NCBI RefSeq assembly: GCF_002155915.1
Contig: NZ_MUME01000016.1
Location: 1 to 43,050 of the forward strand
From: Streptomyces thermovulgaris
Lineage (GTDB): Bacteria > Actinomycetota > Actinomycetes > Streptomycetales > Streptomycetaceae
Direction of reading: 5' to 3'
DNA: 43,050 bases
A program made the position numbers and the translations under genes. This document shows, one piece after another, positions 7,498-16,183 of the stretch (its first letter is position 1; each line of letters begins with the position of its first letter). The notes under the pieces are model-generated. The model worked only from the letters and a program-made list of their open reading frames with translations, ran no database searches and was not told where the DNA came from.

Positions 7498-8274
7498 ATG
7501 GCGACGGCGCAGCCCGAACGAGGCGGGCTGCCGCCCGGGCGCACCGACGCCCCGCGGGGCGCACTCGCCACCACCGCCTGCATGGAGACGCTGCAGGTGG
7601 GCTATCTGCACGCGGTCGCCGCCGCGGCCGGCTGCTCGCTGTCCCAGCCCTTTCCCGACGACGGCATCGACTGGCACGTCAGCCACCGCTCCCCCGGGCA
7701 CACCGTCGACGACGAGGTGACCATCAAGGTGCAGCTGAAGTGCACCCACCAGCTGCCGCCCCGCCCGCCGGGCCGGTACTTCTCCTTCACGCTCGACAAC
7801 GCCCACCTGGTCAAGCTCGCCCGCACCCCGGTCTCGGTGCACAAGATCCTCGTCGTCATGATCGTGCCCAGGTCGCCGGACCAGTGGCTGCACGCCGCCC
7901 ACGACCGGCTCGCCCTCAGACACTGCTGCTACTGGGTCAACCTCGCCGGCCACGCCCATCTGGCCGGACTGCCCGTGCGGGTGCTCGGACGGCTGGAGAA
8001 CCGGGGCGGCTCGTACCGGCTCACGGGCGTCTTCGGCGTCGTACCCGCGCGGGCGGAGGACGCAGAGGACGCGAAAAACGCGGAGAACATGGAGAACGCG
8101 GAGAACGCGGAGAACGCGGGGGACGAGGAGCGGGACCGGCGGGCGGGACCGCCGCAGGAGCAGCAGGAGCGGCAGGAGGAGGAACGGCCGGGCCGGGAGG
8201 GCCGAAAGGGCCGGCAGGGCCAGGGGGACGCGGACCTCTCCGAAGAGGCGTGCGGCGGGGACGAGTGCGACTGA
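7498..8274 (+). CDS. DUF4365 (PD-(D/E)XK-like) domain protein with a repetitive charged tail
   Basis: 258 aa; ATG at 7498 with GGAAGG upstream (7483-7488). Residues about 25-180 form a DUF4365-type domain: ALATTACMETLQVGYLHAVA, then DDGIDWHV and VTIKVQLKCT, which match the D...(Q/E)xK core of restriction-endonuclease-like nucleases, then FSFTLDNAHLVKLAR and ILVVMIVPRS. The last 70 residues are of extreme composition (Glu/Arg/Asn/Gly), including eight 9-bp codon repeats (AEN-type). The cellular role is unknown; related domains occur in nucleases and defence proteins. It stands between an exonuclease and thrS with no partner gene. Confidence 0.75.
   Translation: MATAQPERGGLPPGRTDAPRGALATTACMETLQVGYLHAVAAAAGCSLSQPFPDDGIDWHVSHRSPGHTVDDEVTIKVQLKCTHQLPPRPPGRYFSFTLDNAHLVKLARTPVSVHKILVVMIVPRSPDQWLHAAHDRLALRHCCYWVNLAGHAHLAGLPVRVLGRLENRGGSYRLTGVFGVVPARAEDAEDAKNAENMENAENAENAGDEERDRRAGPPQEQQERQEEERPGREGRKGRQGQGDADLSEEACGGDECD
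8053..8124 (+). repeat. Eight-unit 9-bp in-frame tandem array (GCGGAGAAC type)
   Basis: The codon triplets read AED, AED, AKN, AEN, MEN, AEN, AEN, AGD. Three units (starting 8080, 8098 and 8107) are identical; the rest differ by one to three bases. It lies in the disordered tail of the DUF4365 protein. Confidence 0.9.
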
Positions 8275-8320
8275 CCGCGGACGCAGAGTTATCGTTTCGC
8301 GGTCGGCCGCCCCGGGTCGG

Positions 8321-8326
8321 TACGAT
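8321..8326 (+). promoter_or_regulatory. Candidate -10 (TACGAT) for thrS
   Basis: TACGAT 61 bases before the thrS GTG would give a leader of about 55 bases. The leader is too short for a T-box and none is recognisable. No strong -35. Confidence 0.35.
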
Positions 8327-8387
8327 CCTCTATGGCATGCGCCATGAGCAGTGAGGCGCGCTTCCCACCTTCAGGCAGGAGAGACCG

Positions 8388-10364
8388 GTGTCAGACGTCC
8401 GTGTGATCATCCAACGCGATTCCGAACGGGAAGAGCGCACGGTGACGACGGGCACGACGGCGGCCGATCTCTTCGCCGGCGAGCGCTCGATCATCGCCGC
8501 GCGTGTGAACGGCGAACTGAAGGACCTCAGCCACGAGCTCAAGGACGGCGAGACCGTCGAGGGCGTCGAGATCTCCTCCGAGGACGGGCTCAACATCCTG
8601 CGCCACTCCACCGCGCACGTCATGGCCCAGGCCGTGCAGGAGCTCTTCCCCGAGGCCAAGCTGGGCATCGGCCCGCCCATCAAGGACGGCTTCTACTACG
8701 ACTTCGACGTGGACAGGCCGTTCACGCCCGAGGACCTCAAGGCCATCGAGAAGCGCATGCAGGCCATCCAGAAGCAGGGCCAGCGCTTCTCCCGCCGTGT
8801 CGTCACCGAGGAGGCCGCCCGCGAGGAACTGGCCGACGAGCCGTACAAGCTGGAGCTGATCGGCCTCAAGGGCTCGGCCTCCAGCGAGGACGGGGCGGAC
8901 GTCGAGGTCGGCGCCGGTGAGCTGACCATCTACGACAACCTGGACGCCAAGACCGGCGAGCTGCGCTGGAAGGACCTCTGCCGCGGTCCCCACCTGCCCT
9001 CGACCCGGCTGATCCCGGCGTTCAAGCTGATGCGCAACGCCTCGGCGTACTGGCGCGGGAACGAGAAGAACAAGCAGCTGCAGCGCATCTACGGCACCGC
9101 CTGGCCGTCCAAGGACGAGCTCAAGGCGTACCTGGACTTCCTCGCCGAGGCCGAGAAGCGCGACCACCGCAAGCTGGGCAACGAGCTCGACCTGTTCTCC
9201 ATCCCCGAGCAGATCGGCTCCGGCCTCGCCGTCTTCCACCCCAAGGGCGGCATCATCCGCCGTGTGATGGAGGACTACTCGCGCCGCCGCCACGAGGAGG
9301 AGGGCTACGAGTTCGTCTACACCCCGCACGCGACCAAGGGGAAGCTCTTCGAGGTCTCGGGCCACCTGGACTGGTACGCCGACGGCATGTACCCGCCCAT
9401 GCAGCTCGACGAGGGCGTGGACTACTACCTCAAGCCCATGAACTGCCCGATGCACAACCTGATCTTCGGTGCGCGCGGCCGTTCGTACCGCGAACTGCCG
9501 CTGCGGCTCTTCGAGTTCGGGACTGTGTATCGCTACGAGAAGTCGGGCGTCGTGCACGGCCTGACCCGTGCCCGCGGCTTCACCCAGGACGACGCGCACA
9601 TCTACTGCACGCGCGAGCAGATGGCCGACGAGCTCGACAAGACGCTCACCTTCGTGCTGGACCTGCTGCGGGACTACGGCCTGACCGACTTCTACCTGGA
9701 GCTGTCCACCAAGGACCCGGAGAAGTACGTCGGGACCGACGAGGCCTGGGAGGAGGCCACCGAGACCCTGCGCCAGGTCGCCGAGAAGCAGAACCTGCCG
9801 CTGGTCCCGGACCCGGGCGGCGCGGCCTTCTACGGCCCGAAGATCTCGGTCCAGGCGCGCGACGCGATCGGCCGCACCTGGCAGATGTCGACGGTCCAGC
9901 TGGACTTCAACCTGCCGGAGCGCTTCGACCTGGAGTACACGGCCGCGGACGGCTCCAAGCAGCGCCCGGTCATGATCCACCGCGCTCTGTTCGGCTCCAT
10001 CGAGCGGTTCTTCGCCGTGCTGCTGGAGCACTACGCGGGTGCGTTCCCGGCGTGGCTGGCCCCCGTGCAGGCGGTCGGCATCCCGGTGGGGGAGGCGCAT
10101 GTGGAGTACCTGGAGAAGTTCGCGGCCGAGGCGAGGAAGAGGGGCCTGCGGATGGAGGTCGACTCCTCCTCGGACCGGATGCAGAAGAAGATCCGCAACG
10201 CCCAGAAGCAGAAGGTGCCGTACATGGTGATCGTCGGCGACGACGACATGAACGCCGGCACGGTGTCGTTCCGCTACCGGGACGGATCGCAGAAGAACGG
10301 CATCTCCCGTGACGAAGCGCTCGCCGAGATCGTTGACGTGGTGGAGCGCCGCGTGCAGGTGTAG
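8388..10364 (+). CDS. thrS: Threonyl-tRNA synthetase
   Basis: 658 aa, GTG start with AGGAGAG upstream. It charges tRNA-Thr in the cytoplasm. Domains in order: TGS (about 1-65); the N2 editing domain with HSTAH (73-77) and CRGPH (198-202), which clears Ser-tRNA-Thr; the class II catalytic core (about 270-530) with MNCPMH (351-356; Cys is a zinc ligand), the motif 2 region [20 protein letters not shown], and the motif 3 region [19 protein letters not shown]; and the C-terminal anticodon-binding domain ending [10 protein letters not shown]. Length and all domains are complete. Confidence 0.98.
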   Translation: MSDVRVIIQRDSEREERTVTTGTTAADLFAGERSIIAARVNGELKDLSHELKDGETVEGVEISSEDGLNILRHSTAHVMAQAVQELFPEAKLGIGPPIKDGFYYDFDVDRPFTPEDLKAIEKRMQAIQKQGQRFSRRVVTEEAAREELADEPYKLELIGLKGSASSEDGADVEVGAGELTIYDNLDAKTGELRWKDLCRGPHLPSTRLIPAFKLMRNASAYWRGNEKNKQLQRIYGTAWPSKDELKAYLDFLAEAEKRDHRKLGNELDLFSIPEQIGSGLAVFHPKGGIIRRVMEDYSRRRHEEEGYEFVYTPHATKGKLFEVSGHLDWYADGMYPPMQLDEGVDYYLKPMNCPMHNLIFGARGRSYRELPLRLFEFGTVYRYEKSGVVHGLTRARGFTQDDAHIYCTREQMADELDKTLTFVLDLLRDYGLTDFYLELSTKDPEKYVGTDEAWEEATETLRQVAEKQNLPLVPDPGGAAFYGPKISVQARDAIGRTWQMSTVQLDFNLPERFDLEYTAADGSKQRPVMIHRALFGSIERFFAVLLEHYAGAFPAWLAPVQAVGIPVGEAHVEYLEKFAAEARKRGLRMEVDSSSDRMQKKIRNAQKQKVPYMVIVGDDDMNAGTVSFRYRDGSQKNGISRDEALAEIVDVVERRVQV

Positions 10365-10388
10365 GTGCCCCGCCGGCGCGGGGAAGCA

Positions 10389-10414
10389 GGCCCCCGGGAG
10401 AGATCCCGGGGGCC
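10389..10414 (+). terminator. Intrinsic-type terminator after thrS
   Basis: GGCCCCCGGGA (10389-10399), loop GAGA, perfect complement 10404-10414, followed by TTT. Confidence 0.85.
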
Positions 10415-10440
10415 TTTCCCCTTCCCCCAGGGTGTCGCCC

Positions 10441-10446
10441 TATGCT
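10441..10446 (+). promoter_or_regulatory. -10 (TATGCT) of the leaderless HIT gene
   Basis: TATGCT is 6 bases before the ATG at 10453 with no Shine-Dalgarno between, indicating a leaderless transcript. Confidence 0.55.
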
Positions 10447-10452
10447 GCATGC

Positions 10453-10995
10453 ATGACGAGTGAGCCGGAACAGCAGCTGGGAGTGGGAACGCCCGACGCG
10501 TTCCAGCGTCTGTGGACGCCGCATCGCATGGCCTACATCCAGGGCGAGAACAAACCGAGCGGCCCCGGGGCCGACGGCTGTCCCTTCTGCTCGATCCCGG
10601 CCAAGTCCGACGAGGACGGACTGATCGTCCAGCGCGGCGAGCACGTGTACGCGGTGCTCAACCTGTACCCGTACAACGGCGGCCACCTCATGGTCGTCCC
10701 CTACCGCCATGTCGCCGACTACACCGACCTGACGGACCAGGAGACCGTGGAGCTCGCGGAACTCACCAAGCAGGCCATGAAGGCACTGCGCAGCGCCTCC
10801 GGGGCCCACGGCTTCAACCTGGGCATGAACCAGGGCTCGGTCGCGGGCGCCGGCATCGCCGCCCATCTGCACCAGCACGTCGTCCCCCGCTGGGGCGGCG
10901 ACACCAACTTCCTGCCCGTGATCGGTCACACGAAGGTCCTGCCGCAGCTTCTGGCCGACACCCGCAAGATGCTCGCGGAGGCGTGGCCCGCCTAG
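10453..10995 (+). CDS. HIT-family nucleotide hydrolase/transferase
   Basis: 180 aa. The histidine triad HLHQHVVP (about 136-143; H-x-H-x-H) is the catalytic signature of HIT enzymes, which cleave nucleoside phosphoramidates, diadenosine polyphosphates or similar. CPFC (43-46) is the usual N-terminal metal-binding pair, and LNLYPYNGGHLMVVPYRHV is the conserved core strand. NLGMNQGSVAGAGIAAHLHQ resembles the actinobacterial diadenosine tetraphosphate phosphorylase-like subgroup. Its position after thrS is typical of Streptomyces, and aminoacyl-tRNA synthetases can produce Ap4A, but a functional link is inference. Confidence 0.93.
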   Translation: MTSEPEQQLGVGTPDAFQRLWTPHRMAYIQGENKPSGPGADGCPFCSIPAKSDEDGLIVQRGEHVYAVLNLYPYNGGHLMVVPYRHVADYTDLTDQETVELAELTKQAMKALRSASGAHGFNLGMNQGSVAGAGIAAHLHQHVVPRWGGDTNFLPVIGHTKVLPQLLADTRKMLAEAWPA

Positions 10996-11021
10996 CCCGC
11001 ACAGCCGTACGGACCGTGGAA

Positions 11022-11064
11022 AGGCGCGCCGCCCGCGGCCCGCACGGGCCGGGGCGGCGCGCCT
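11022..11064. terminator. Strong bidirectional terminator
   Basis: A perfect 13-bp outer stem (11022-11034 with 11052-11064) encloses a second CGGCCC/GGGCCG stem. It lies between the convergent HIT gene and the minus-strand membrane protein gene. Confidence 0.85.
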
Positions 11065-12719
11065 CACGCGTCGTAGACGTCGGCCTTCTTCGGCGAGACC
11101 TCCTGCACCCCTCCGCTGAGGGCCGCCGCGCGGGAGCCGAACTTCTCGACGTCCACGCCGTTCTCCCTGAGAACCTTGAGCGCGGCCGCATGCACCACCC
11201 GCAGCACCGGAGTGGCGGCACGCAGGGCGTCGTCGGCCATGAAGCGGTGCCGCCAGGGCTGGTCGGCCCAGACGTGCCGCAGACCGAAGGGCTCGGGCAG
11301 GGTGAGGCCGCCGCCGAGCCAGTTCAGCAGGGGCGGGTACCAGGTCAGGGGGGCGCGGGCGGCGAGCCGCACCACCTCGTCGGTGTCGACCAGGGGCAGC
11401 TTCACCTTGCGGGTCTCCCAGAACCGGAGCGCCTTTTGGACCTCCTTCTCCTTGGCCGCCGGTTTCTCGTTGAACAAGGGGTGGACCGGTCCCAGGGCGT
11501 GGCCGGTGACCTCGATGCGCAGGGTCTCGTGCAGCACCGTCACGGTGACCAGCATGGTGATCACCAAGTGGCCGTCCCAGAGCGTCCACTGCACGCCGAG
11601 GTAGTGCCGGTCACCGCTGCCGAACTGCTGCTTGTTGCAGATCTCCTGCACGGCGTGCGGCTTGACGATGTAGGCGTCGACATCCGTGCCGCTCGGCCGG
11701 GAGACCGACGTCGCGTTCTCCCCGACCGGGGTGACGATCCAGTGCTTGATGGACGGCTTGGGGAAACCGCCGGTGTTGATGGGCGTGCGCTCCAGCATCG
11801 CCAGGCCGCCCTGGATCGCGGTGATGACGTCCCAGCTGCGGAAGGGGTGGAACTCCTTGCCCGGCTCGGCGGAGACCAGCTCCTCGGCCAGCTGCCAGCT
11901 GCCCCAGCGCGTACCCATGCCGAGAATGCCCTTGGGGCCGGCGTAGAAGACGGAGTTGGACTGCTGCTCGGCGCTGAGACGGGTGAGCTCCTTGCGTATC
12001 TGCTCGGCCGCGTCACCGGGGCTGCCCGGTACGGCCTCGGGGATCTTCGCCCCCACCCCGCCGCCGGAGAGCAGGGCCGCCCAGCGCTCCCGCAGTTCGC
12101 GTGCCGAGCGCTCGCAGATCCGCTTGGCCCAGAACCAGCCGACGACCGGCATGACGATCGCCCCGCGCGCGTACCACACCCAGAAGCCGGTGAGGGGCAG
12201 TCCGATCAGCAGGAGCACGGCGAGGACGCCCACGCCGAACAGCAGGGCGGTGGCGAGGGCACCGGCCCGCTTGTCCTCCCGTTTGCCGACGTGGGAGCGC
12301 AGGGTGAACACCAGCAGCCACATCAGGAAGCCGGGGAGGAAGAGCAGTCCGCACAGCACCGTCACCGCCGTGAGCCGCAGGTCGCGCTCCCGGCGCAGAT
12401 GCTGGGCCGCCAGGCAGTGCTCGACCACGACCTGGGGTTCGACGCCGAAGGACTGGATGACCGGTGCGCGTCCGGCGCCCAGCATGCGGTCGATCACCGC
12501 GCGGGAGAAGGCCTCGCCGAGCCGGGGCCGGAAGATCTTCGCCCAGGGGCGCGGCGGTTTGACCGTCGACTTGTACCGGTCGTTGTTGGCCTCGAGGATC
12601 TTGGTGACCTCGTCGTCCCGGTAGGCCGCCGAGGCCAGGGCGCAGGTCGCCGCCGTCTGCCCCGCCGCTCCCGCCAGGGGCACCTGTGCCCCTGGACCGA
12701 AATCGGATGCCTCCGTCAC
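11064..12719 (-). CDS. Large integral membrane protein of unknown function
   Basis: 551 aa; GTG at 12719 (TEASDFGPGAQVPLAG) has a run of six G at good spacing, and the open frame beyond it shows no conserved sequence. Residues about 115-140 (LTAVTVLCGLLFLPGFLMWLLVF) and about 160-205 (ALATALLFGVGVLAVLLLIGL, then WVWYARGAIVMPVVGWFW) form three or four membrane helices. The rest is soluble: an N-terminal 110 residues and a large C-terminal part with motifs such as YAGPKGILGMGTRWGSWQLA. I recognise no enzymatic family. It resembles a conserved Streptomyces hypothetical membrane protein and is a single-gene unit with a G-rich leader. Confidence 0.7.
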   Translation of the reverse strand: MTEASDFGPGAQVPLAGAAGQTAATCALASAAYRDDEVTKILEANNDRYKSTVKPPRPWAKIFRPRLGEAFSRAVIDRMLGAGRAPVIQSFGVEPQVVVEHCLAAQHLRRERDLRLTAVTVLCGLLFLPGFLMWLLVFTLRSHVGKREDKRAGALATALLFGVGVLAVLLLIGLPLTGFWVWYARGAIVMPVVGWFWAKRICERSARELRERWAALLSGGGVGAKIPEAVPGSPGDAAEQIRKELTRLSAEQQSNSVFYAGPKGILGMGTRWGSWQLAEELVSAEPGKEFHPFRSWDVITAIQGGLAMLERTPINTGGFPKPSIKHWIVTPVGENATSVSRPSGTDVDAYIVKPHAVQEICNKQQFGSGDRHYLGVQWTLWDGHLVITMLVTVTVLHETLRIEVTGHALGPVHPLFNEKPAAKEKEVQKALRFWETRKVKLPLVDTDEVVRLAARAPLTWYPPLLNWLGGGLTLPEPFGLRHVWADQPWRHRFMADDALRAATPVLRVVHAAALKVLRENGVDVEKFGSRAAALSGGVQEVSPKKADVYDA

Positions 12720-12824
12720 TGACGCCCCCCTTTGCCGCCGTACCTGCCTTGCGGCATTCCCGACTTCCCGGCCCCGCACACCTGTTGATCAGGTCATCAG
12801 GGTAGCGGCCGTCACGGGCACGGG

Positions 12825-12852
12825 CAGGCGGACGGCCGAAGCCGTCCGCCTG
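12825..12852 (-). terminator. Terminator downstream of the EF-G-like gene
   Basis: A perfect 12-bp stem (12825-12836 with 12841-12852) with loop CGAA, 60 bases past the stop on the minus strand. A second small inverted repeat (TCGGAAC/GTTCCGA, 12854-12872) lies between. Confidence 0.75.
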
Positions 12853-12912
12853 TTCGGAACGAGGTGTTCCGAGGCCCGGGTTGTGCGCCCGGCGCGGTCA
12901 AAGGCGCGTCAA

Positions 12913-15111
12913 CTACGAGGCCTCATGCTCCTGTTGCCGGACCCGTTCGGCCACCTGCGGCGGCATCGGCTCGTGCCGTACGTACCGGCGGTCGAAGCGG
13001 GCCGTGCCGTGCGACAGGGAGCGCAGATCGATCGCGTACCGGTCGATCTCCATCTCGGGCACCTCGGCCCGGACGAGGGTCCGGCCGTTGCCCAGCTGCT
13101 CGGTGCCCAGCAGCCGGCCGCGCCGGCCGGACAGGTCGCTCATGACGGGGCCCACGTAGTCGTCGCCGACCAGCACGGTCACCTCGGCGACCGGCTCCAG
13201 CAGATGGATCCTGGCGTCGGCCGCGGCCTCCCGCAGCGCCAGCGCACCGGCCGTCTGGAACGCGGCGTCGGAGGAGTCCACCGAGTGGGCCTTGCCGTCG
13301 AGGAGCGTGACCCGGACGTCGGTCAGCGGGTGACCGGCGGCGACCCCCTTGGCGGCCTGGGCCCGCACGCCCTTCTCCACCGACGGGATGTACTGCCGCG
13401 GCACCGCCCCGCCGACCACCTTGTCGACGAACTCGATGCCCGAGCCGCCCGGCAGCGGCTCCACCTCGATCTCGCAGATGGCGTACTGTCCGTGCCCGCC
13501 GGACTGCTTGACGTGCCGGCCGCGCCCGGTGGACCGCTGGGCGAACGTCTCCCGCAGGGCGACCCGGTGCGGCACGACGTCGACCTGGACGCCGTACCGG
13601 CTGCGCAGCCGCTCCAGGGCGACGTCGGCGTGCGCCTCGCCCAGGCACCACAGCACGACCTGGTGGGTGTCCTGGTTCTGCTCCAGGCGCATCGTCGGGT
13701 CCTCCGCGGCCAGCCGGGCCAGACCCTGGGAGAGCTTGTCCTCGTCCGCCTTGCTGTGCGCCCGGATGGCCACCGGCAGCAGCGGCTCGGGCATCTGCCA
13801 GGGCTCCATCAGCAGCGGGTCGTCCTTGGCGGAGAGCGTGTCGCCGGTCTCCGCGCGGTTCAGCTTCGCCACGCACGCCAGGTCGCCGGCGACGGCGTGC
13901 GGCACCGGACGCTGCTGCTTGCCGAACGGCATGGTCAGGGCGCCGACCCGTTCGTCGACGTCGTGGTCCTCGTGCCCGCGGTCGGTCAGCCCGTGCCCGG
14001 AGACGTGCACCGTCTGGTCGGGGCGCAGGGTGCCGGAGAAGACACGGACCAGGGAGACCCGGCCGATGTAGGGGTCGGAGGAGGTCTTGACGACCTCGGC
14101 GACCAGCGGCCCGTCGGGGTCGCACGGCTTCAGCGCGCGGGGCTTGCCGTCGATGGTGGTGACGGCGGGCATCTCGCGCTCCAGCGGAGTGGGGAAGCCG
14201 CCGGTGATCAGCTCCAGCAGCTCCACGGTGCCGATGCCCTGCCGGGCGCCGTCGACCGCGGGGGCGGCGGCCAGGACGGGGAAGAACGTCCCGCGCGCCA
14301 CGGCCCGTTCCAGATCCCCGACGAGCGTCTTGACGTCGATCTGCTCACCGCCGAGGTAGCGGTCCATGAGGAGCTCGTCCTCGCTCTCGGAGATGATCCC
14401 CTCGATGAGCCGGTTGCGGGCCTCCGCCAGCCACGGCAGCTGCTCCTCGCCGGGCTCGGACTCCTTGCGCTCCCCGGTGGAGTAGTCGAACAGTCTCTGC
14501 GTCAGCAGCCCGGCCAGCCCGGTCACGGGGGCGTGCCCGTCGGAGCCCCGCGGCCCGTACAGCGGCAGATACAGCGGCAGGACCGCGTCGGGGTCGTCCG
14601 CGCCGAACGCCTCCGCGCACACCCGCGTCATCTCCTCGAAGTCGGCGCGGGCGGCCTCCAGGTGGGTGACCACGATGGCGCGCGGCATGCCGACGGCCGC
14701 GCACTCCTCCCACACCATGCGGGTCGAGCCGTTCACGCCGTCGGCGGCGGAGACGACGAAAAGGGCCGCGTCCGCGGCGCGCAGACCGGCCCTGAGCTCC
14801 CCGACGAAGTCGGCGTAGCCGGGGGCGTCCAGAAGATTGATCTTGATGCCGTTCCACTCGACGGGCACCAGGGAGAGCTGCACCGAACGCTGCTGCCGGT
14901 GCTCGATCTCGTCGTAGTCCGAGAGGCTGCCGCCGTCCTCCACGCGGCCCGCCCGGTTCACCGCTCCCGCCGTCAGGGCGAGAGCCTCCACCAGAGTCGT
15001 CTTGCCCGATCCGGAGGGGCCGACCAGCACCACGTTCCGTATGGAAGCGGGGTGGTCGGCCGCCACTGCCCTGCCGGCGGCTCCGGCGTGTGCTTGCGCC
15101 TTGTCGCCCAT
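12913..15111 (-). CDS. EF-G-like translational GTPase paralogue (EF-G2/FusA2 type)
   Basis: 732 aa from ATG at 15111 with GGGAGGG and AGGA upstream. All EF-G domains appear: the G domain, domain II (about 290-390, VKTSSDPYIGRVSLVRVFSG), domains III-V, with GGHGQYAICEIEVEP and KGVRAQAAKG in domain IV and MSDLSGRRGRLLGTE in domain V. The P-loop GPSGSGKTT (31-39) is intact. Other GTPase motifs depart from canonical EF-G: switch I RGIT is RSVQ (75-78), DTPGH is DAPGY (95-99), and the guanine-recognition NKxD is THLE (149-152). It is not the housekeeping fusA, which lies in the str operon. The role of such paralogues is unsettled; slow or altered GTP hydrolysis is likely. Confidence 0.9.
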   Translation of the reverse strand: MGDKAQAHAGAAGRAVAADHPASIRNVVLVGPSGSGKTTLVEALALTAGAVNRAGRVEDGGSLSDYDEIEHRQQRSVQLSLVPVEWNGIKINLLDAPGYADFVGELRAGLRAADAALFVVSAADGVNGSTRMVWEECAAVGMPRAIVVTHLEAARADFEEMTRVCAEAFGADDPDAVLPLYLPLYGPRGSDGHAPVTGLAGLLTQRLFDYSTGERKESEPGEEQLPWLAEARNRLIEGIISESEDELLMDRYLGGEQIDVKTLVGDLERAVARGTFFPVLAAAPAVDGARQGIGTVELLELITGGFPTPLEREMPAVTTIDGKPRALKPCDPDGPLVAEVVKTSSDPYIGRVSLVRVFSGTLRPDQTVHVSGHGLTDRGHEDHDVDERVGALTMPFGKQQRPVPHAVAGDLACVAKLNRAETGDTLSAKDDPLLMEPWQMPEPLLPVAIRAHSKADEDKLSQGLARLAAEDPTMRLEQNQDTHQVVLWCLGEAHADVALERLRSRYGVQVDVVPHRVALRETFAQRSTGRGRHVKQSGGHGQYAICEIEVEPLPGGSGIEFVDKVVGGAVPRQYIPSVEKGVRAQAAKGVAAGHPLTDVRVTLLDGKAHSVDSSDAAFQTAGALALREAAADARIHLLEPVAEVTVLVGDDYVGPVMSDLSGRRGRLLGTEQLGNGRTLVRAEVPEMEIDRYAIDLRSLSHGTARFDRRYVRHEPMPPQVAERVRQQEHEAS

Positions 15112-15511
15112 GATCCTGCCCTCCCGTGCACGGTGAGGTCGCTGGGGACGCGGACACGCGGCACCGCGTCACTGGCGGCTTCTGCGACGCCCGCGGTTCT
15201 TCGAGCTTTCCACTCCCGTCACGCGGCGTCCATACGAGGGACCCGATCCCGCCGTCCGCCGGCCCGCGCGCCGTGCCCGTCGCCGCGGGCGGGGGGCTTT
15301 GTCCGGACCGGACCGGATTCCTGTGCCCGGGCCGGACCGGGGCGTGTACGGGGCGGAACAGGGCGGCACCCGGGGCCCGCGAGCCCGGCACGGCCAAGGG
15401 AGAGGTCCCCGGGACGGGTGCCCGGCCTTCGCGCACGCGCGTGCCTGACTACGATGGGCCAGCCGGTGGCCAGCAGGGGCCGCCCGGCGAACACCGACCC
15501 TCGGGAAGGCC
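15112..15511. other. 400-base divergent intergenic region
   Basis: Between the EF-G-like gene (minus) and the PIP synthase gene (plus). It holds GGACCGG-rich repeats (about 15302-15345) and a -10-like TACGAT (15450-15455) about 57 bases before the ATG at 15512, a fair promoter position for the phospholipid operon. No gene with recognisable protein sequence. Confidence 0.5.
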
Positions 15512-16183
15512 ATGCTGAACAAGTACGCGCGTGCATTCTTCACGCGTGTCCTCACCCCGTTCGCCGCGTTCCTCATCCGCCGGGGCGTGAGTCCCGACAC
15601 GGTCACACTGATCGGGACGGCCGGGGTGGTCGCGGGCGCGCTGGTCTTCTACCCCAGGGGCGAGTTCTTCTGGGGCACGGTCGTGATCACGCTGTTCGTG
15701 TTCTCCGACCTCGTCGACGGCAACATGGCCCGTCAGCTGGGCCGCTCCAGCCGCTGGGGCGCCTTCCTGGACTCCACGCTCGACCGGGTCGCCGACGGGG
15801 CGATCTTCGGCGGGTTCGCCCTGTGGTACGCGGGGCGCGGCGACGACACCGTGCTGTGCGCGGTGGCGATCTTCTGCCTGGCCAGCGGCCAGGTCGTGTC
15901 GTACACCAAGGCCCGGGGCGAGTCGATCGGTCTGCCCGTCGCCGTCAACGGACTGGTCGAGCGGGCCGAACGGCTGGTGCTCTCGCTGGTCGCGGCCGGA
16001 TTCGCGGGCCTGCACAAGTTCGGTGTGCCGGGCATCCAGCACCTGCTGCCGGTCGCCCTGTGGATCGTCGCCGTCGGCAGCCTGGTCACGCTGATCCAGC
16101 GGGTCGTCACCGTCCGCCGCGAGTCGGCCGAGGCGGAGGCCGCCGAGGGCCGGCCGGAGCAGGGAAGCGGGGCGGCGAAGTGA
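15512..16183 (+). CDS. pgsA: CDP-alcohol phosphatidyltransferase, probable phosphatidylinositol phosphate synthase
   Basis: 223 aa, ATG with GGGAAGG upstream. The family signature D-x2-DG-x2-AR-x8-G-x3-D-x3-D is complete at about residues 69-94 (DLVDGNMARQLG, then GAFLDSTLD). It is an integral membrane enzyme with about six helices. In actinobacteria the copy next to the PIM acyltransferase and PimA is phosphatidylinositol phosphate synthase, which condenses CDP-diacylglycerol with inositol-1-phosphate. The gene overlaps the next as GTGA, so the three PIM genes are one coupled operon. The C-terminus is an acidic/Gly tail. Confidence 0.93.
   Translation: MLNKYARAFFTRVLTPFAAFLIRRGVSPDTVTLIGTAGVVAGALVFYPRGEFFWGTVVITLFVFSDLVDGNMARQLGRSSRWGAFLDSTLDRVADGAIFGGFALWYAGRGDDTVLCAVAIFCLASGQVVSYTKARGESIGLPVAVNGLVERAERLVLSLVAAGFAGLHKFGVPGIQHLLPVALWIVAVGSLVTLIQRVVTVRRESAEAEAAEGRPEQGSGAAK

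Noticed and set aside
8275..8387. A T-box riboswitch upstream of thrS
   Set aside because: The leader is only about 55 bases, with no specifier stem, T-box sequence or terminator/antiterminator pair.
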